Source of the DNA: Clostridium sp. Marseille-P299
GTDB lineage: Bacteria > Bacillota > Clostridia > Lachnospirales > Lachnospiraceae
Assembly: GCF_900078195.1 (NCBI RefSeq)
Contig: NZ_FJVE01000007.1
Location: 1,736,001-1,800,000 of the forward strand
Direction of reading: 5' to 3'
Length of the DNA stretch: 64,000 bases
Position numbers and translations under genes: made by a program. Below, in pieces: positions 27,245 to 37,427 of this stretch. The notes below the pieces were generated by a model, which saw only the letters and a list, made by a program, of their open reading frames with translations, ran no database searches and had not been told where the DNA came from. Each line of letters starts with the position of its first letter. Position 1 is the stretch's first letter.

Positions 27245-28891
27245 ATGTCAAATAAAAATACAATTTTAAAACAAGCTGGTATCCTAGTAATGGCTGGTAT
27301 CCTTAGTAGGATAATCGGCTTTATTTATAGAATTCCCTTAACTGGTATCATCGGAAATCTAGGCAATGGATATTATGGTTTTGCATATTTAATATATGCA
27401 AATGTGCTATTAATAACATCATATAGTATACCAGGTGCTGTCTCAAAAGTTATTGCAGAACGCTTAGCCATGAAAGAATATCGAAATGCTCAAAGAGTAT
27501 TTCATTGTTCATTCATCTATGTTATTATCGTGGGCGGTATCGCAAGTATTGTAACATTTTTCATTGCACCATATCTAGTAAGGGAAGAATCTGTAGCGGT
27601 TCTAAGAGTATTATGCCCGACTATATTTTTCTCGGGAATATTAGGTGTTTATCGAGGTTATTTTCAAGCGCACAAAACAATGGTGCAGTCAAGTATATCA
27701 CAGATTTTAGAGCAGATTATGAATGCTATCATCAGCGTTATGTTGGCTGCAGTTTTTGTGCAATTGGCAAGTGGAACGGATGAAAGAAATATCGCTGTGA
27801 ATGGAGCAATAGGCAGTGCTTTAGGCACAGGCGCTGGTGTCCTAGCAGCCCTTCTCTTTATGATTATCGTGTATCAATACAATCGTAAATCCATTCAGAG
27901 AAAAGTTCATAGAGACAAAACAACCTATGAAGAGTCCTATCAATCAGCTTTTAAAATAATCATTGCTGTAGTGACACCAATTGTATTAAGTACCTTCATC
28001 TATAATTTTAATACAAACCTAAATGGCATGGTATTTGATAAGATTTTAAATTCAGTGAAGTTATATGATGCAGAAACTGTCGATAAGTTATATGGTATTT
28101 TTTCAGGTAAATCAGTAGTTTTAGTAAATGTACCGATTGCAATTGCGTCTGCAATGGCAGCTACCTTACTTCCAAACATTGCAGGAACGTATTCTTTAGG
28201 TGGTGAAAAGGAAGTTTCAAAACAAGTAAATGATACTCTTAAAATACTTATGATTATTGTAATTCCAATTGCGGTTGGAATCCTTGTGTTTGCTGGTCCT
28301 ATTATGAGATTCATGTATAGCCAAAAAGGGGAATGGGAATTAGCAGCAAGTTTATTAAGAATTTTAAGCTTAAATGTTATATTAACATCGATTTCTACTT
28401 TAAGTAATGCGGTACTTCAAGCATTGGGACAGCCAAAAAAGACAGTAGTAAATGCTTCTATTGCATTAATTGTTCAAACAATTGTTTTTGTTATACTACT
28501 TGTTTTTACAAACCTAGACGTTTATGCACTAGCCATAGCAACGGTTTTATATGCTGTTCTTATGTGTATTTTAAATAGACGTACCGTAATAAAATATCTA
28601 AGTTATAAGCAAGATATTAAAACTACTTATATTTATCCAATCATCGCTTCCTTTGTTATGGGTGCAATTGCGTTAGGAATTTATTCTTTATTATATTTAA
28701 TATATCCAAGCAATCGAATTGTCTTAATTATCACTGTATTGATGGCTATAATTGTATATTTCGCAACAATTATTAAGCTTGGAGGAGTCAGTGAAATGGA
28801 GATAAGTAAGTTACCGAAAGGAAATCTGCTCGTTGCATTTGCCAAGAGATTTAAGATTTTGAAAACATCCACTTCATCTTTAATAGAATAA
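27245..28891 (+). CDS. polysaccharide/lipid-linked precursor flippase (SpoVB/MurJ-like, MOP superfamily)
   Basis: The 548-residue protein has 14 predicted membrane helices. The start GILSRIIGFIYRIPLTGIIG and GVYRGYFQAHKTMVQSSISQILEQ match the SpoVB/YtgP branch of the MOP exporter superfamily, which flips lipid-linked cell-wall or polysaccharide precursors. Monocistronic, with AAGGAG 8 bases before the ATG. Confidence 0.87.
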   Translation: MSNKNTILKQAGILVMAGILSRIIGFIYRIPLTGIIGNLGNGYYGFAYLIYANVLLITSYSIPGAVSKVIAERLAMKEYRNAQRVFHCSFIYVIIVGGIASIVTFFIAPYLVREESVAVLRVLCPTIFFSGILGVYRGYFQAHKTMVQSSISQILEQIMNAIISVMLAAVFVQLASGTDERNIAVNGAIGSALGTGAGVLAALLFMIIVYQYNRKSIQRKVHRDKTTYEESYQSAFKIIIAVVTPIVLSTFIYNFNTNLNGMVFDKILNSVKLYDAETVDKLYGIFSGKSVVLVNVPIAIASAMAATLLPNIAGTYSLGGEKEVSKQVNDTLKILMIIVIPIAVGILVFAGPIMRFMYSQKGEWELAASLLRILSLNVILTSISTLSNAVLQALGQPKKTVVNASIALIVQTIVFVILLVFTNLDVYALAIATVLYAVLMCILNRRTVIKYLSYKQDIKTTYIYPIIASFVMGAIALGIYSLLYLIYPSNRIVLIITVLMAIIVYFATIIKLGGVSEMEISKLPKGNLLVAFAKRFKILKTSTSSLIE

Positions 28892-29101
28892 ATCTCCAGA
28901 GTTATAAAATTATTCTTTGGTTTTATATCGACTTATACTAAAATATTTAGATTTTAGTTAATTGGAGCCTTTACTATATTAATTACTTTTTGATCACTTA
29001 ATTTTTTCTGTTCATACCCCAAAATTATTCTTAAATAATTAACATATGTTAATGAACTTTAATTAAATAAATTGTAATATAACTTAGGAGTTGATATTCG
29101 A

Positions 29102-29698
29102 ATGACACTAGACGAAAAACATGAAATAATAAAAAGTGTATTTAGTAATAGTAAAGGTACTATATCAAAGAATACCATTGAACAAATTCTTAAAATAAGC
29201 AACGCAGTTAGATTTAACAAGAATGAAATGATACTAAACATGTTCGAAGAACAAAATGTTATTTATCTGATTATCTCTGGTATTGTTAGAAGTTATTACC
29301 TTGATAAAAATGGAAATGATGTTACTAAGTCATTTATAAAAGAAAATGAATTTTGTATTGGTGAAAGCCTTTTTACTAATGATAAAAGTCCTCAAGGATT
29401 TGAAGCATTAGAGAATATACTATGTTTGAAATTTAAAGCATTTGAGTTAAAGGACTTGATTTTACAAGATGAAATACTTACAAGAACATATATAGAATAT
29501 TTAGAAAAATATTTAATATATAAAATGGAAAGAGAATGGGGCTTTCAAATGTTAAATGCGACAGAAAGATATATAAAATTCCGAAATAATTATAGTGAAA
29601 TTGATAAAAGAGTGAATCAAAGTTATATCGCATCATACCTAGGAATTACTCCAGAGTCACTAAGCAGAATACGAAGAACTGTCGCGGATAAAAATTAG
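29102..29698 (+). CDS. Crp/Fnr family transcriptional regulator
   Basis: The 198-residue protein has a cyclic-nucleotide-binding-like beta barrel (~20-120) containing VIYLIISGIVRSYY, a dimer helix, and a short C-terminal recognition helix QSYIASYLGITPESLSRIRR. No FNR-type cysteine cluster is seen. It lies 44 bases upstream of an alpha/beta hydrolase and may regulate or be cotranscribed with it. Confidence 0.82.
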   Translation: MTLDEKHEIIKSVFSNSKGTISKNTIEQILKISNAVRFNKNEMILNMFEEQNVIYLIISGIVRSYYLDKNGNDVTKSFIKENEFCIGESLFTNDKSPQGFEALENILCLKFKAFELKDLILQDEILTRTYIEYLEKYLIYKMEREWGFQMLNATERYIKFRNNYSEIDKRVNQSYIASYLGITPESLSRIRRTVADKN

Positions 29699-29742
29699 TC
29701 TAAGAATATTGATGACAATAGAATTAGAAAGAAGGTACGGTT

Positions 29743-30690
29743 ATGAATTATCGTGAACAAAGCGAATGGAGAGAAATTGAAAAATTCTTACCGAAAAAAC
29801 TTCATTTTACTACAGATTACCATCCCGAAGAAGAGTGGTGGGAATGGAAAGGTAATCGTGTTCATTTAGACACGTTTCGAAATCCTAACGCAGCAACAAA
29901 GGTGATTTTATTCCATGGAGTTGGTACAAACGGTAGACAAATGTCTATGATTATTGGGGGACCATTAGCAAAAGATGGACTTGAAGTTATTGCAATTGAT
30001 ATGCCTCTATATGGAGTAACTAAAGTAAATAGCAACATGACTATTACATACGAAGACTGGGTAGAGTTAGGAAATGATTATATAAATTATGAATTAAACA
30101 AAGATCCAAGACCAATCTTTCTTTATGGATTATCAGCTGGAGGTATGGAAACATATCATGTTGCATGTAAAAATAAAAAGGTAAAAGGGATTATAGGAAT
30201 GACATTTTTAGATCAAAGAGATCAAAGCGTTAGAAATGAAACTACTAAAAACCTTTTTTGGGCTCATTTTGGTGTACCACTTGCAGGGCTATCATGCAAA
30301 ATAGGTCTTTCAAAATTTAAAATGAAAATGAGTATTTGCTCTAAAATGAATACACTATGTAATAACAAAGATGCTCTAAACGTAATGTTAAAAGATAAAT
30401 CCTCAGCAGGAAATAGTGTTACTATGAAATTTATACACAGCTATATGACAGCTAAACCTTTCATTGAACCGGAAAGTTTTGATATATGTCCTATTTTACT
30501 GACTCAGCCTGAAAAAGATAGATGGACACCTCTACACTTAAGTAAGCCTTTTCTAGATAAGATAAATAAAGTACCTGTTAAAATTGTTGAGCTTAAAAAT
30601 GGGGGACACTATCCAGTAGAGAAACCAGCCTTAGACCAATTACATGCTGAGATTTTAGATTTTATAAATAAACTAAGTGTTACTAAATAA
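29743..30690 (+). CDS. alpha/beta hydrolase
   Basis: The 315-residue protein has the oxyanion region LFHGVGTNGRQ (~60), the nucleophile elbow YGLSAGGME (Ser ~127), an acid in LTQPEKDRWTPL and the catalytic His in NGGHYPVEKP (~287). The substrate is unknown. It lies downstream of a Crp/Fnr regulator and ends in its own terminator. Confidence 0.83.
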   Translation: MNYREQSEWREIEKFLPKKLHFTTDYHPEEEWWEWKGNRVHLDTFRNPNAATKVILFHGVGTNGRQMSMIIGGPLAKDGLEVIAIDMPLYGVTKVNSNMTITYEDWVELGNDYINYELNKDPRPIFLYGLSAGGMETYHVACKNKKVKGIIGMTFLDQRDQSVRNETTKNLFWAHFGVPLAGLSCKIGLSKFKMKMSICSKMNTLCNNKDALNVMLKDKSSAGNSVTMKFIHSYMTAKPFIEPESFDICPILLTQPEKDRWTPLHLSKPFLDKINKVPVKIVELKNGGHYPVEKPALDQLHAEILDFINKLSVTK

Positions 30691-30773
30691 TAAATCTAAT
30701 TATTTGATGTACTGGTTAATTTAATCAAATTAATTAGAGGGTCATGTAAAAAAAATATATATTAAAATGATTA

Positions 30774-30809
30774 AAATGGCGTTTTGTATTTATATACAGA
30801 ATGCCATTT
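30774..30809 (+). terminator. terminator after the alpha/beta hydrolase
   Basis: A 16-bp stem with two wobble pairs (30774-30789 with 30794-30809) followed by an AT-rich tail. Confidence 0.65.
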
Positions 30810-30986
30810 ATATTTAAGATTTAAAACATTTTATAGAGATGTAAAAAAAGCTTTATATTTTCTTGCAATATATATATAATAAGCACTGTAAATATATAAA
30901 TGAAAGACTTAGGTTACTTTCAGAAGTAGCTTATAATAAGCACCTTTTGCTAAAGTTGCCTAAATTATATAAAGAGGTAAAATAAT

Positions 30987-31199
30987 ATGAGCGAAAATAA
31001 AAAATTATGTCCTTTATGTGGAAAAGAAAATAATTGCGGTTATGAAAAGGGTTCTGACCATTTTTCATGTTGGTGCACTACGACGGAGGTTCCAAAAGAA
31101 TTAAGAGAACAGATACCTGAAGAATTAAAAGGTAAGGCTTGTATATGTTATGATTGTATTATGAAATATAAAAAAGAGCATCAAATTCAACCTATCTAG
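30987..31199 (+). CDS. cysteine-rich CWC family protein
   Basis: The 70-residue protein has a zinc-ribbon-like arrangement, CPLCGKENNCG...CWC...CICYDC, matching the cysteine-rich CWC family. Likely a small metal-binding protein of unknown role. The start follows AAGAGGTAAAATAAT. Confidence 0.78.
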   Translation: MSENKKLCPLCGKENNCGYEKGSDHFSCWCTTTEVPKELREQIPEELKGKACICYDCIMKYKKEHQIQPI

Positions 31200-31562
31200 A
31201 TGTTCAATAATTGAATAATTTAAAATTCCAAAATAACGTCAACTGACGCTATAAGGGCATTTTTTAGAATCTATTTATTTTCATTAATAAATTTAATTGT
31301 ATAGTCTTTACAGTATTTGCGGAAATACGTCTTTCGTATTAATAAATTTCATGATTAGAATTAAAATTATTGATTCCATTCTCTAAATTATCAAGTTTAT
31401 TACCATTTATAATAAACCATATTGGCATACTAATTTAAAATGATGATTTATGCAATGTTTTTATCAATAATGGCTTAGAAAACTAACTTGTTTTTTAGTA
31501 TGATGAAAGAAATGATTTAAAACGGTTAAAGTAGATAATGACTGGAAGGGAAGGTATTAAGA
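31200..31562. other. intergenic region before GH115
   Basis: No gene is visible. A short CGTCA/TGACG palindrome occurs around 31236-31247, ahead of a T-run at 31260-31265, possibly a weak terminator for the CWC gene. Confidence 0.35.
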
Positions 31563-33575
31563 ATGTTTATTTTAAACGCGAATACACAAATAATATCACC
31601 ATATCATTCAAAACCGGTAGATAATGCAATCAATATCTTAAAACGTGATTTAAATAAGGTGTTTATAAAATCAGACTATCAAAGTAATTTCATTATCTTG
31701 AAAAAGGATGAAAATCTAACCCATGAAAATTTAATGGATGAAAGTTTTACCATAGATATCAATGATAGTATTACAATTACGGCAGGAGACGACTTAGGAT
31801 TTGTCTATGCTCTTTTATACATAAGTGAAACATATTTAGGTATCAAACCCTTTTGGTTTTGGATGGATCAAGACATTAGTAAAAAAGAAAAAGTTGAAAT
31901 ACAATATAGCTATTATGAATCAGCAAAGCCAGTAGTTCGATTTCGCGGTTGGTTCTTTAACGATGAAGTGCTTCTTATGAAATGGAACATAAATGGCGAT
32001 AGCGAGGAACCTTGGAGAATGGCATTGGAAGCACTCTTAAGATGTGGAGGAAATCTAACAATTCCTGGCACGGATAAATTGTCACGTAAAAATCGTCAAC
32101 TAGCGGCTGATATGGGCTTATGGCTCACACACCATCATGCTGAACCCTTAGGTGCTGAGATGTTTGTTAGAGCCTATCCAGAAGTAGAACCAAACTTTAC
32201 AGATCATCCTGAACTTTTTTATAAACTCTGGGAAGAGGCTGTCATTGAACAAAAAGATTATAATGTAATATGGAATTTATGCTTTCGAGGACAAGGGGAT
32301 TGTCCGTTTTGGTCAAATGATACCAGTGGTCGATTTGATACCCCAGAGAAACGCGGTGCACTAATCAGTGAAATTATAGAAAAACAATGTGACCTTGTAA
32401 GAAAATACGTTGAACATCCAGTATTTTGTACGAACCTATATGGCGAAATTATGGAACTATATAAAGAAGGTCATATAAAGCTAGACCCACAAATTATAAA
32501 AGTAAAGGCTGATAATGGATACGGTAAAATGGTAACAAGACGGCGAGATAATCACAGTGTACGTATTTCATCTATGCCGGATGAAAATGACACCGGTTGT
32601 CAAGGAATTTACTATCATGTTTCATTTTACGATTTACAAGCAGCAAATCATATCACCATGCTTCCAAATTCCGTTGACTTTGTAAATAAAGAATTATCAG
32701 AAGTAATTGCTAAGGGTGGAAATGATTTTTGGATAATTAATTGTTCCAATGTAAGACCACATGTTTATTATCTTGACGCTATAAGAAAAAAATGGTTTGG
32801 TAGAGAGATTTCAGATGAAATACATAGTGTAGAATTTGCATCGGATTATTATAGTTCCGATTTGCTTCCTTTCATTGCTAGATGTTTTAACGAATATCCA
32901 AAGTTTATGTTTCCGTATGGCGAAAACGAGGATGAACACGCTGGAGAGCAGTACTATACTGAAAATATACGTATCTTAGTACACCAATTCATAGTAGATA
33001 AACATAAAAATGCACCTCAACTATTCTGGCTTACTGGTGATATACCATTAGAAGACCAAGTAAAGGCAATATGTAACGTTTGTAATAATATTGATTCTTT
33101 TTATGAGTATTATAAAATGTGTGAGGATACAAGTTTAAAGCTTGAAGGACTCACAAAGATATTATTTGATAGTACACTATTCCTCCAAGTAAAAATTCAT
33201 TACTACTGTGCAAAAGGTGTGAAATTATTTGGAGAAGCATATGAGGCATATACAAATAAAAATTATAAAAAAGCATTTATTCTAATGGGTGAATGTGCAG
33301 AATCCTTTGATCGAGCAGAGAATGAAATGCGTGCATCCGAATATGGTGTTTGGAAAGGTTTCTATCAAAACGACTGTTTTGCCGATATCAAACACACCGC
33401 ATATATGGTAAGAAAAGTTATGGGTGTTATACGTGAATTTGGCGATAATGCTAGACATGACAAATGGTATCGTGAAACTGTATATTCAGTTGAGGATAGA
33501 GATGTATTTTTACTATTGGTTAATGACAATCATATGACTGATTGGGAACTGTATAAAGCAATGAAAACAACATAA
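31563..33575 (+). CDS. glycoside hydrolase family 115-like protein (xylan alpha-glucuronidase), no signal peptide
   Basis: The 670-residue protein follows the GH115 plan: FTIDINDSITITAGDDLGFVYAL (N-terminal domain), GIKPFWFWMD, VVRFRGWFFNDE, ADMGLWLTHHHAEPLG, and IYYHVSFYDLQ, each matching a conserved family segment. GH115 enzymes remove (4-O-methyl)-glucuronic acid from xylan. It is shorter than typical secreted GH115 enzymes, lacks a signal peptide and probably acts on imported oligosaccharides. The start follows GGAAGGGAAGG. Confidence 0.83.
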   Translation: MFILNANTQIISPYHSKPVDNAINILKRDLNKVFIKSDYQSNFIILKKDENLTHENLMDESFTIDINDSITITAGDDLGFVYALLYISETYLGIKPFWFWMDQDISKKEKVEIQYSYYESAKPVVRFRGWFFNDEVLLMKWNINGDSEEPWRMALEALLRCGGNLTIPGTDKLSRKNRQLAADMGLWLTHHHAEPLGAEMFVRAYPEVEPNFTDHPELFYKLWEEAVIEQKDYNVIWNLCFRGQGDCPFWSNDTSGRFDTPEKRGALISEIIEKQCDLVRKYVEHPVFCTNLYGEIMELYKEGHIKLDPQIIKVKADNGYGKMVTRRRDNHSVRISSMPDENDTGCQGIYYHVSFYDLQAANHITMLPNSVDFVNKELSEVIAKGGNDFWIINCSNVRPHVYYLDAIRKKWFGREISDEIHSVEFASDYYSSDLLPFIARCFNEYPKFMFPYGENEDEHAGEQYYTENIRILVHQFIVDKHKNAPQLFWLTGDIPLEDQVKAICNVCNNIDSFYEYYKMCEDTSLKLEGLTKILFDSTLFLQVKIHYYCAKGVKLFGEAYEAYTNKNYKKAFILMGECAESFDRAENEMRASEYGVWKGFYQNDCFADIKHTAYMVRKVMGVIREFGDNARHDKWYRETVYSVEDRDVFLLLVNDNHMTDWELYKAMKTT

Positions 33576-33576
33576 C

Positions 33577-33625
33577 AAAGAAGTATCGGTGAGTTGAAAT
33601 CAATATCATCGGTACTTCTTTTATT
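33577..33625 (+). terminator. terminator of the GH115-like gene
   Basis: AAAGAAGTA (33577-33585) pairs with TACTTCTTT (33613-33621), extended inward by several further pairs and followed by TTATTT. Confidence 0.75.
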
Positions 33626-33779
33626 TAAGAATAATGAATGGTAAAAAAAGTTTTATTATGCTATAGTTGTCTTAAAATAACCACTATAAATTTTAACATT
33701 ATTTTTTTAATATTTGATTCGTATAGTGATAGGAATGCGACATCGTATAATTTATATATGCAAAACTGGAGGAATCTCA

Positions 33780-34394
33780 ATGAACATGAGAATAATTGAT
33801 GATATATCAAATTTTATTTTTGTAGAAGATACATTAGAAAAAGCAGATGTAATAATGATCCCCGGTAGTTCTTTTCCAGAATTACCGGAAAAAGCGGCAG
33901 AGTTATGGAAAAATGGCTATGCCCCAATTGTCGTGCCTTCAGGAGGAGTCAGCATAAAGACAGGTAAATTCAATGGTGTGAAATCAAATATAGATATTTA
34001 TGCAAAGGATTATAAAACAGAATGTGAGTTTTATACGGATGTATTAGAAATAAACGGAGTTGAGTCAGAATGTATCATAGGAGAAGATAAATCAGGATGT
34101 ACCGCAGACAACGCTCGGTTTACAAAAAAACTACTTGATGATAATAATATTTATCCCCAAAAAGCAATTATCTGTTGCAAAGGGTTTCATGCAAGAAGAT
34201 GTTTAATGTTTTATCAATTTTATTTTCCAGAGACTCAATTTATTATTGTACCTATTGTGCATAGTTTACCAGTTAGTAAAGAAAATTGGTATAAAAATGA
34301 AGAAGGTTTGTCTAAAGTACTTGGAGAATTATATCGACTAGGAGTACAATTTACACCAGAATTTAATCAGTTGAAGGATAATGAGTTAGACTAG
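33780..34394 (+). CDS. YdcF/ElyC family (DUF218) protein
   Basis: The 204-residue protein contains DVIMIPGSS near the start, PIVVPSGGVS and a later ARFTKKLLDDN...IICCKGFHARRC, which fit the DUF218 (ElyC/SanA/YdcF) fold. Some members affect cell-envelope integrity; biochemistry is unsettled. No membrane anchor. The ATG at 33780 follows GGAGGAATCTCA; the open frame upstream has no ribosome binding site. Confidence 0.78.
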   Translation: MNMRIIDDISNFIFVEDTLEKADVIMIPGSSFPELPEKAAELWKNGYAPIVVPSGGVSIKTGKFNGVKSNIDIYAKDYKTECEFYTDVLEINGVESECIIGEDKSGCTADNARFTKKLLDDNNIYPQKAIICCKGFHARRCLMFYQFYFPETQFIIVPIVHSLPVSKENWYKNEEGLSKVLGELYRLGVQFTPEFNQLKDNELD

Positions 34395-34512
34395 TGATAG
34401 CAGACTATTTATGGAGTGCATTCTTGGTAGGATGGAAACATAAAAGCTTCTGTGGAAGTTTATATTGTGACATCTACATTGTAGACTTTAATAAATATAC
34501 AGGAGGGTTTTG

Positions 34513-35115
34513 ATGTTAGAGAACGATGTGTATCAAGCAATTGATAATGAAGAAACAATTACTAGAAAGGAATATAAAGGCGAAATAATTGTTGATATGA
34601 TCATAAATCGGGTCGAATTTGAGAGTATTGAATTTTCAAAATGCAGATTTATTAATTGTGATTTTAGTGGCAGTTCTTTTCTTAATGTCTCATTTTTAAA
34701 CTGTGATTTCTCTAATTGCAAGTTTCAGGATAGTTACTTTAGAGATACCAGATTAATTGAATGTAAAGGTGATGGAAGTAACTTTAGTCATAGTTCATTG
34801 CATAGGGTAGTAATCGATAACGGATCGTATCATTATTCAAACTTTTCTTCTTGTCTATGTGATAATCTAATGATACATAATGCTGACTTTTGTGATTCTG
34901 CTTTTCAAGAAATGAAAGTAAAAAAAATAGAATTTAGTACGGTGAATCTATCTAGATGTGATTTTTTCAAAACAAAATTAAAAGGGATTGACTTATCTAC
35001 CTGTAATATTGAAGGAATTACAGTATCTGATACTTATATTGAATTACAAGGTGTAAAAATTAGTCCAATTCAATCTATGAATATAGTGCATATGCTTGGT
35101 GTAAAAATAGTGTAG
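34513..35115 (+). CDS. pentapeptide-repeat protein
   Basis: The 200-residue protein shows successive five-residue turns with a central Phe/Leu and frequent Cys or Asn/Asp (FSKCRFINCDFSGSSFLN, SNCKFQDSYF), forming a right-handed quadrilateral beta helix. Some such proteins (Qnr, MfpA) protect DNA gyrase; most have unknown roles. The repeat run is broken near the middle. The ATG follows AGGAGGGTTTTG. Confidence 0.75.
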   Translation: MLENDVYQAIDNEETITRKEYKGEIIVDMIINRVEFESIEFSKCRFINCDFSGSSFLNVSFLNCDFSNCKFQDSYFRDTRLIECKGDGSNFSHSSLHRVVIDNGSYHYSNFSSCLCDNLMIHNADFCDSAFQEMKVKKIEFSTVNLSRCDFFKTKLKGIDLSTCNIEGITVSDTYIELQGVKISPIQSMNIVHMLGVKIV

Positions 35116-35330
35116 AGAGATTTATAAGCTTTTGCATAGGACGTATGGTGAGATCTTCATAAACATAAAAATTAGTCTTTTAAATAATATCGATTAAACT
35201 TTGATACATCACGAACCATAGACCAAATTAAGTTTATATGGTACAATAGTATTTAAACCATTTCAGTGGATATTTTATTCACTTTACTACATATGTATAT
35301 AGGTTTAAATATGAGAAAGAGAGAACTACT

Positions 35331-36116
35331 ATGAAAAAACTTAAATTAGCACTAATCGGCTGTGGCTATCTCAATGAAATCGTAGCCAATGCACTAAAAG
35401 ACGGCTACTTACCAGAATATGAACTTATCGCAGTATTAGGAAGAAATTATGATCGTGCGAAAGCATTTGCTGAACATTTTGGTTGTAAGGTCTGTGCCGA
35501 TATCAATGAACTTATGGAAATGAAACCAGATTATATAGCTGAGGCAGCATCTGTAAAAGCCGTAAAAGATTATACAGAAACTGTCTTAAACGGAGGCTCA
35601 AATCTTGTTGTGCTTTCCATCGGAGCATTTGCAGATCAGGAATTCTATGAACGAGTAAAAAATACAGCAGCAAAGAATAACCGTAGAGTTCATATTGCAA
35701 GTGGTGCCGTTGGAGGTTTCGATGTTTTACGTACGGCTGCGCTTATGAGCCCGATTACAGCATCCATTAGCTCACAAAAAGCACCTGGATCACTTTATTA
35801 TACACCACTTTACAAAGAAGGATTATTGGATATTACAGAAAAAAAGCAAGTATTTACTGGGACAACCAAGGAAGCCATCGCTATCCTTCCGACTCATGTG
35901 AATGTTGCTGTAGCAACTGCTCTTGCAAGTGCAGGTCCTGAAAATACAATTATGAATATTGATGCAGTTCCTGGTTTTAAGGGCGACGAATATAAGATTG
36001 AAATTCAAGGAGATGAGGTACGAACAGAACTTAATATCTATTCACGTACCAGCAAGGTAGCAGCATGGAGTGTAGTTGCTGTTCTTCAAAATGTCGTTGC
36101 ACCGATTGTATTCTAG
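35331..36116 (+). CDS. aspartate dehydrogenase-domain (NadX-like) protein
   Basis: The 261-residue protein has an N-terminal Rossmann motif ALIGCGYLNEIV and a C-terminal DUF108 domain with LPTHVNVAVATALAS (the catalytic His in this family) and IEIQGDEVRTE. Family members oxidise L-aspartate, or a related amino acid, with NAD(P)+. The next gene, another dehydrogenase, begins 11 bases later, so they form an operon and may act on linked metabolites. The substrate is uncertain. Confidence 0.82.
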   Translation: MKKLKLALIGCGYLNEIVANALKDGYLPEYELIAVLGRNYDRAKAFAEHFGCKVCADINELMEMKPDYIAEAASVKAVKDYTETVLNGGSNLVVLSIGAFADQEFYERVKNTAAKNNRRVHIASGAVGGFDVLRTAALMSPITASISSQKAPGSLYYTPLYKEGLLDITEKKQVFTGTTKEAIAILPTHVNVAVATALASAGPENTIMNIDAVPGFKGDEYKIEIQGDEVRTELNIYSRTSKVAAWSVVAVLQNVVAPIVF

Positions 36117-36127
36117 GAGGTATAAAT

Positions 36128-37033
36128 ATGTTTAAAAAATTAGTAGCGATTGAACCTGTAAGTCTGATTCCATCAGCAGAACAAAAACTTCATGATTACG
36201 CAGAAGAAGTTATCATGTATGAGGATATTCCAAAGGATAATGAAGAGATTATTCGTCGTATTGGAGATGCCGATGCTGTACTTCTTAGCTATACTAGTAG
36301 AATTGATAAGGAAGTTCTTGATGCATGCCCTAATATTCGCTATATCGGTATGTGTTGCAGCCTTTATTCTCCTGAGAGTGCTAATGTTGATATACTTAGT
36401 GCCAATGCTAAAAACATAACAGTATATGGTATACGTGATTACGGCGATCAAGGTGTTGTTGAATATGTAGTTAGCGAACTTGTTCGATATTTGCATGGTT
36501 TTGGCGAAAAACAATGGAAAGAACTTCCGATAGAGATAACTGATTTAAAAGTTGGTATTGTAGGTCTTGGTACTTCCGGGCAGATGATTGCTGCTGCACT
36601 TCAAGCCTTCGGTGCAGATATGTATTATTATAGCCGTACCCGTAAACCAGAAGAAGAAGCAAGAGATATTAAGTACCTTCCACTAAAAGAGTTATTAAAC
36701 ACAGTTGATGTTGTTTGTACCTGCCTTAATAAAAACGTTATTTTATTCCATGAAGAGCAATTTGAATGGCTTGGAAATCACAAAATTATGTTCAATACAT
36801 CAATTGGTCCATCTCATGATGTTTCTGCTCTTGAAAAATGGCTTGAACATGGTGATAATGAGTTTTTCTGTGATACTGCAGGAGCTCTTGGAGATGAAAC
36901 AGGTAAACTTCTTACGAATCCACATGTAAACTGTATGCAAGTATCCACTGGACGTACAAAACAAGCCTTTGACCGTTTAAGTGAAAAGGTTTTAAATAAT
37001 ATTGAAAAATTTTTAAAAGACAATAATATGTAA
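36128..37033 (+). CDS. D-isomer-specific 2-hydroxyacid dehydrogenase
   Basis: The 301-residue protein has the family's NAD-binding motif VGIVGLGTSGQMI (~142) and a C-terminal catalytic segment, but the usual Arg loop is NKNVILF and the PxPH/PHxxG region is degenerate (FCDTAGALGDET, TNPHVNCMQVSTG), so it is a diverged member. The ATG at 36128 follows GGAGGTATAAAT. It is cotranscribed with the aspartate-dehydrogenase-like gene. Confidence 0.8.
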   Translation: MFKKLVAIEPVSLIPSAEQKLHDYAEEVIMYEDIPKDNEEIIRRIGDADAVLLSYTSRIDKEVLDACPNIRYIGMCCSLYSPESANVDILSANAKNITVYGIRDYGDQGVVEYVVSELVRYLHGFGEKQWKELPIEITDLKVGIVGLGTSGQMIAAALQAFGADMYYYSRTRKPEEEARDIKYLPLKELLNTVDVVCTCLNKNVILFHEEQFEWLGNHKIMFNTSIGPSHDVSALEKWLEHGDNEFFCDTAGALGDETGKLLTNPHVNCMQVSTGRTKQAFDRLSEKVLNNIEKFLKDNNM

Positions 37034-37042
37034 ATTTATTTC

Positions 37043-37100
37043 GTGTCATGTAATGAACTAAGTATAATATCATTAGGAGATGATTACATGACACCTTTTT
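37043..37100 (+). terminator. terminator of the dehydrogenase pair
   Basis: GTGTCATGTAAT (37043-37054) pairs perfectly with ATTACATGACAC (37083-37094), followed by C and a T-run. Confidence 0.8.
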
Positions 37101-37104
37101 TAGG

Positions 37105-37130
37105 AGAGGTATTCACATACCTCTTCTTTT
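37105..37130 (+). terminator. second, tandem terminator hairpin
   Basis: AGAGGTA (37105-37111) and TACCTCT (37118-37124), followed by a T-rich tail, directly behind the first terminator. Confidence 0.6.
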
Positions 37131-37287
37131 TAATGTTCAAAATTAGAAGAAAATCAAAATATAGAGAAATAACATATCCTATTCAAACAATTCAATTCTT
37201 TTATCTGTAAGGTATTTACAGATTCCTTGTAAAAGACGTATAATAGAAACTAATAATTACATAAATTGTATTTTTTGATTCGTTTAT

Positions 37288-37351
37288 TTGATACAACTTA
37301 GAATTGATACAACCTAGAATTGATGCCACTTAGAATTGATGCCACTTGCTA
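37288..37351 (+). repeat. four 16-bp tandem repeats
   Basis: Units TTGATACAACTTAGAA, TTGATACAACCTAGAA, TTGATGCCACTTAGAA and TTGATGCCACTTGCTA run head to tail in the spacer before the APH-family gene. Confidence 0.75.
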
Positions 37352-37427
37352 ACAAACATGGACTTAACAATAGTTTTAAGAGTTATCGCCGTCCATAAAC
37401 AATTTAATACAAAGGAGTGCCGATAGG

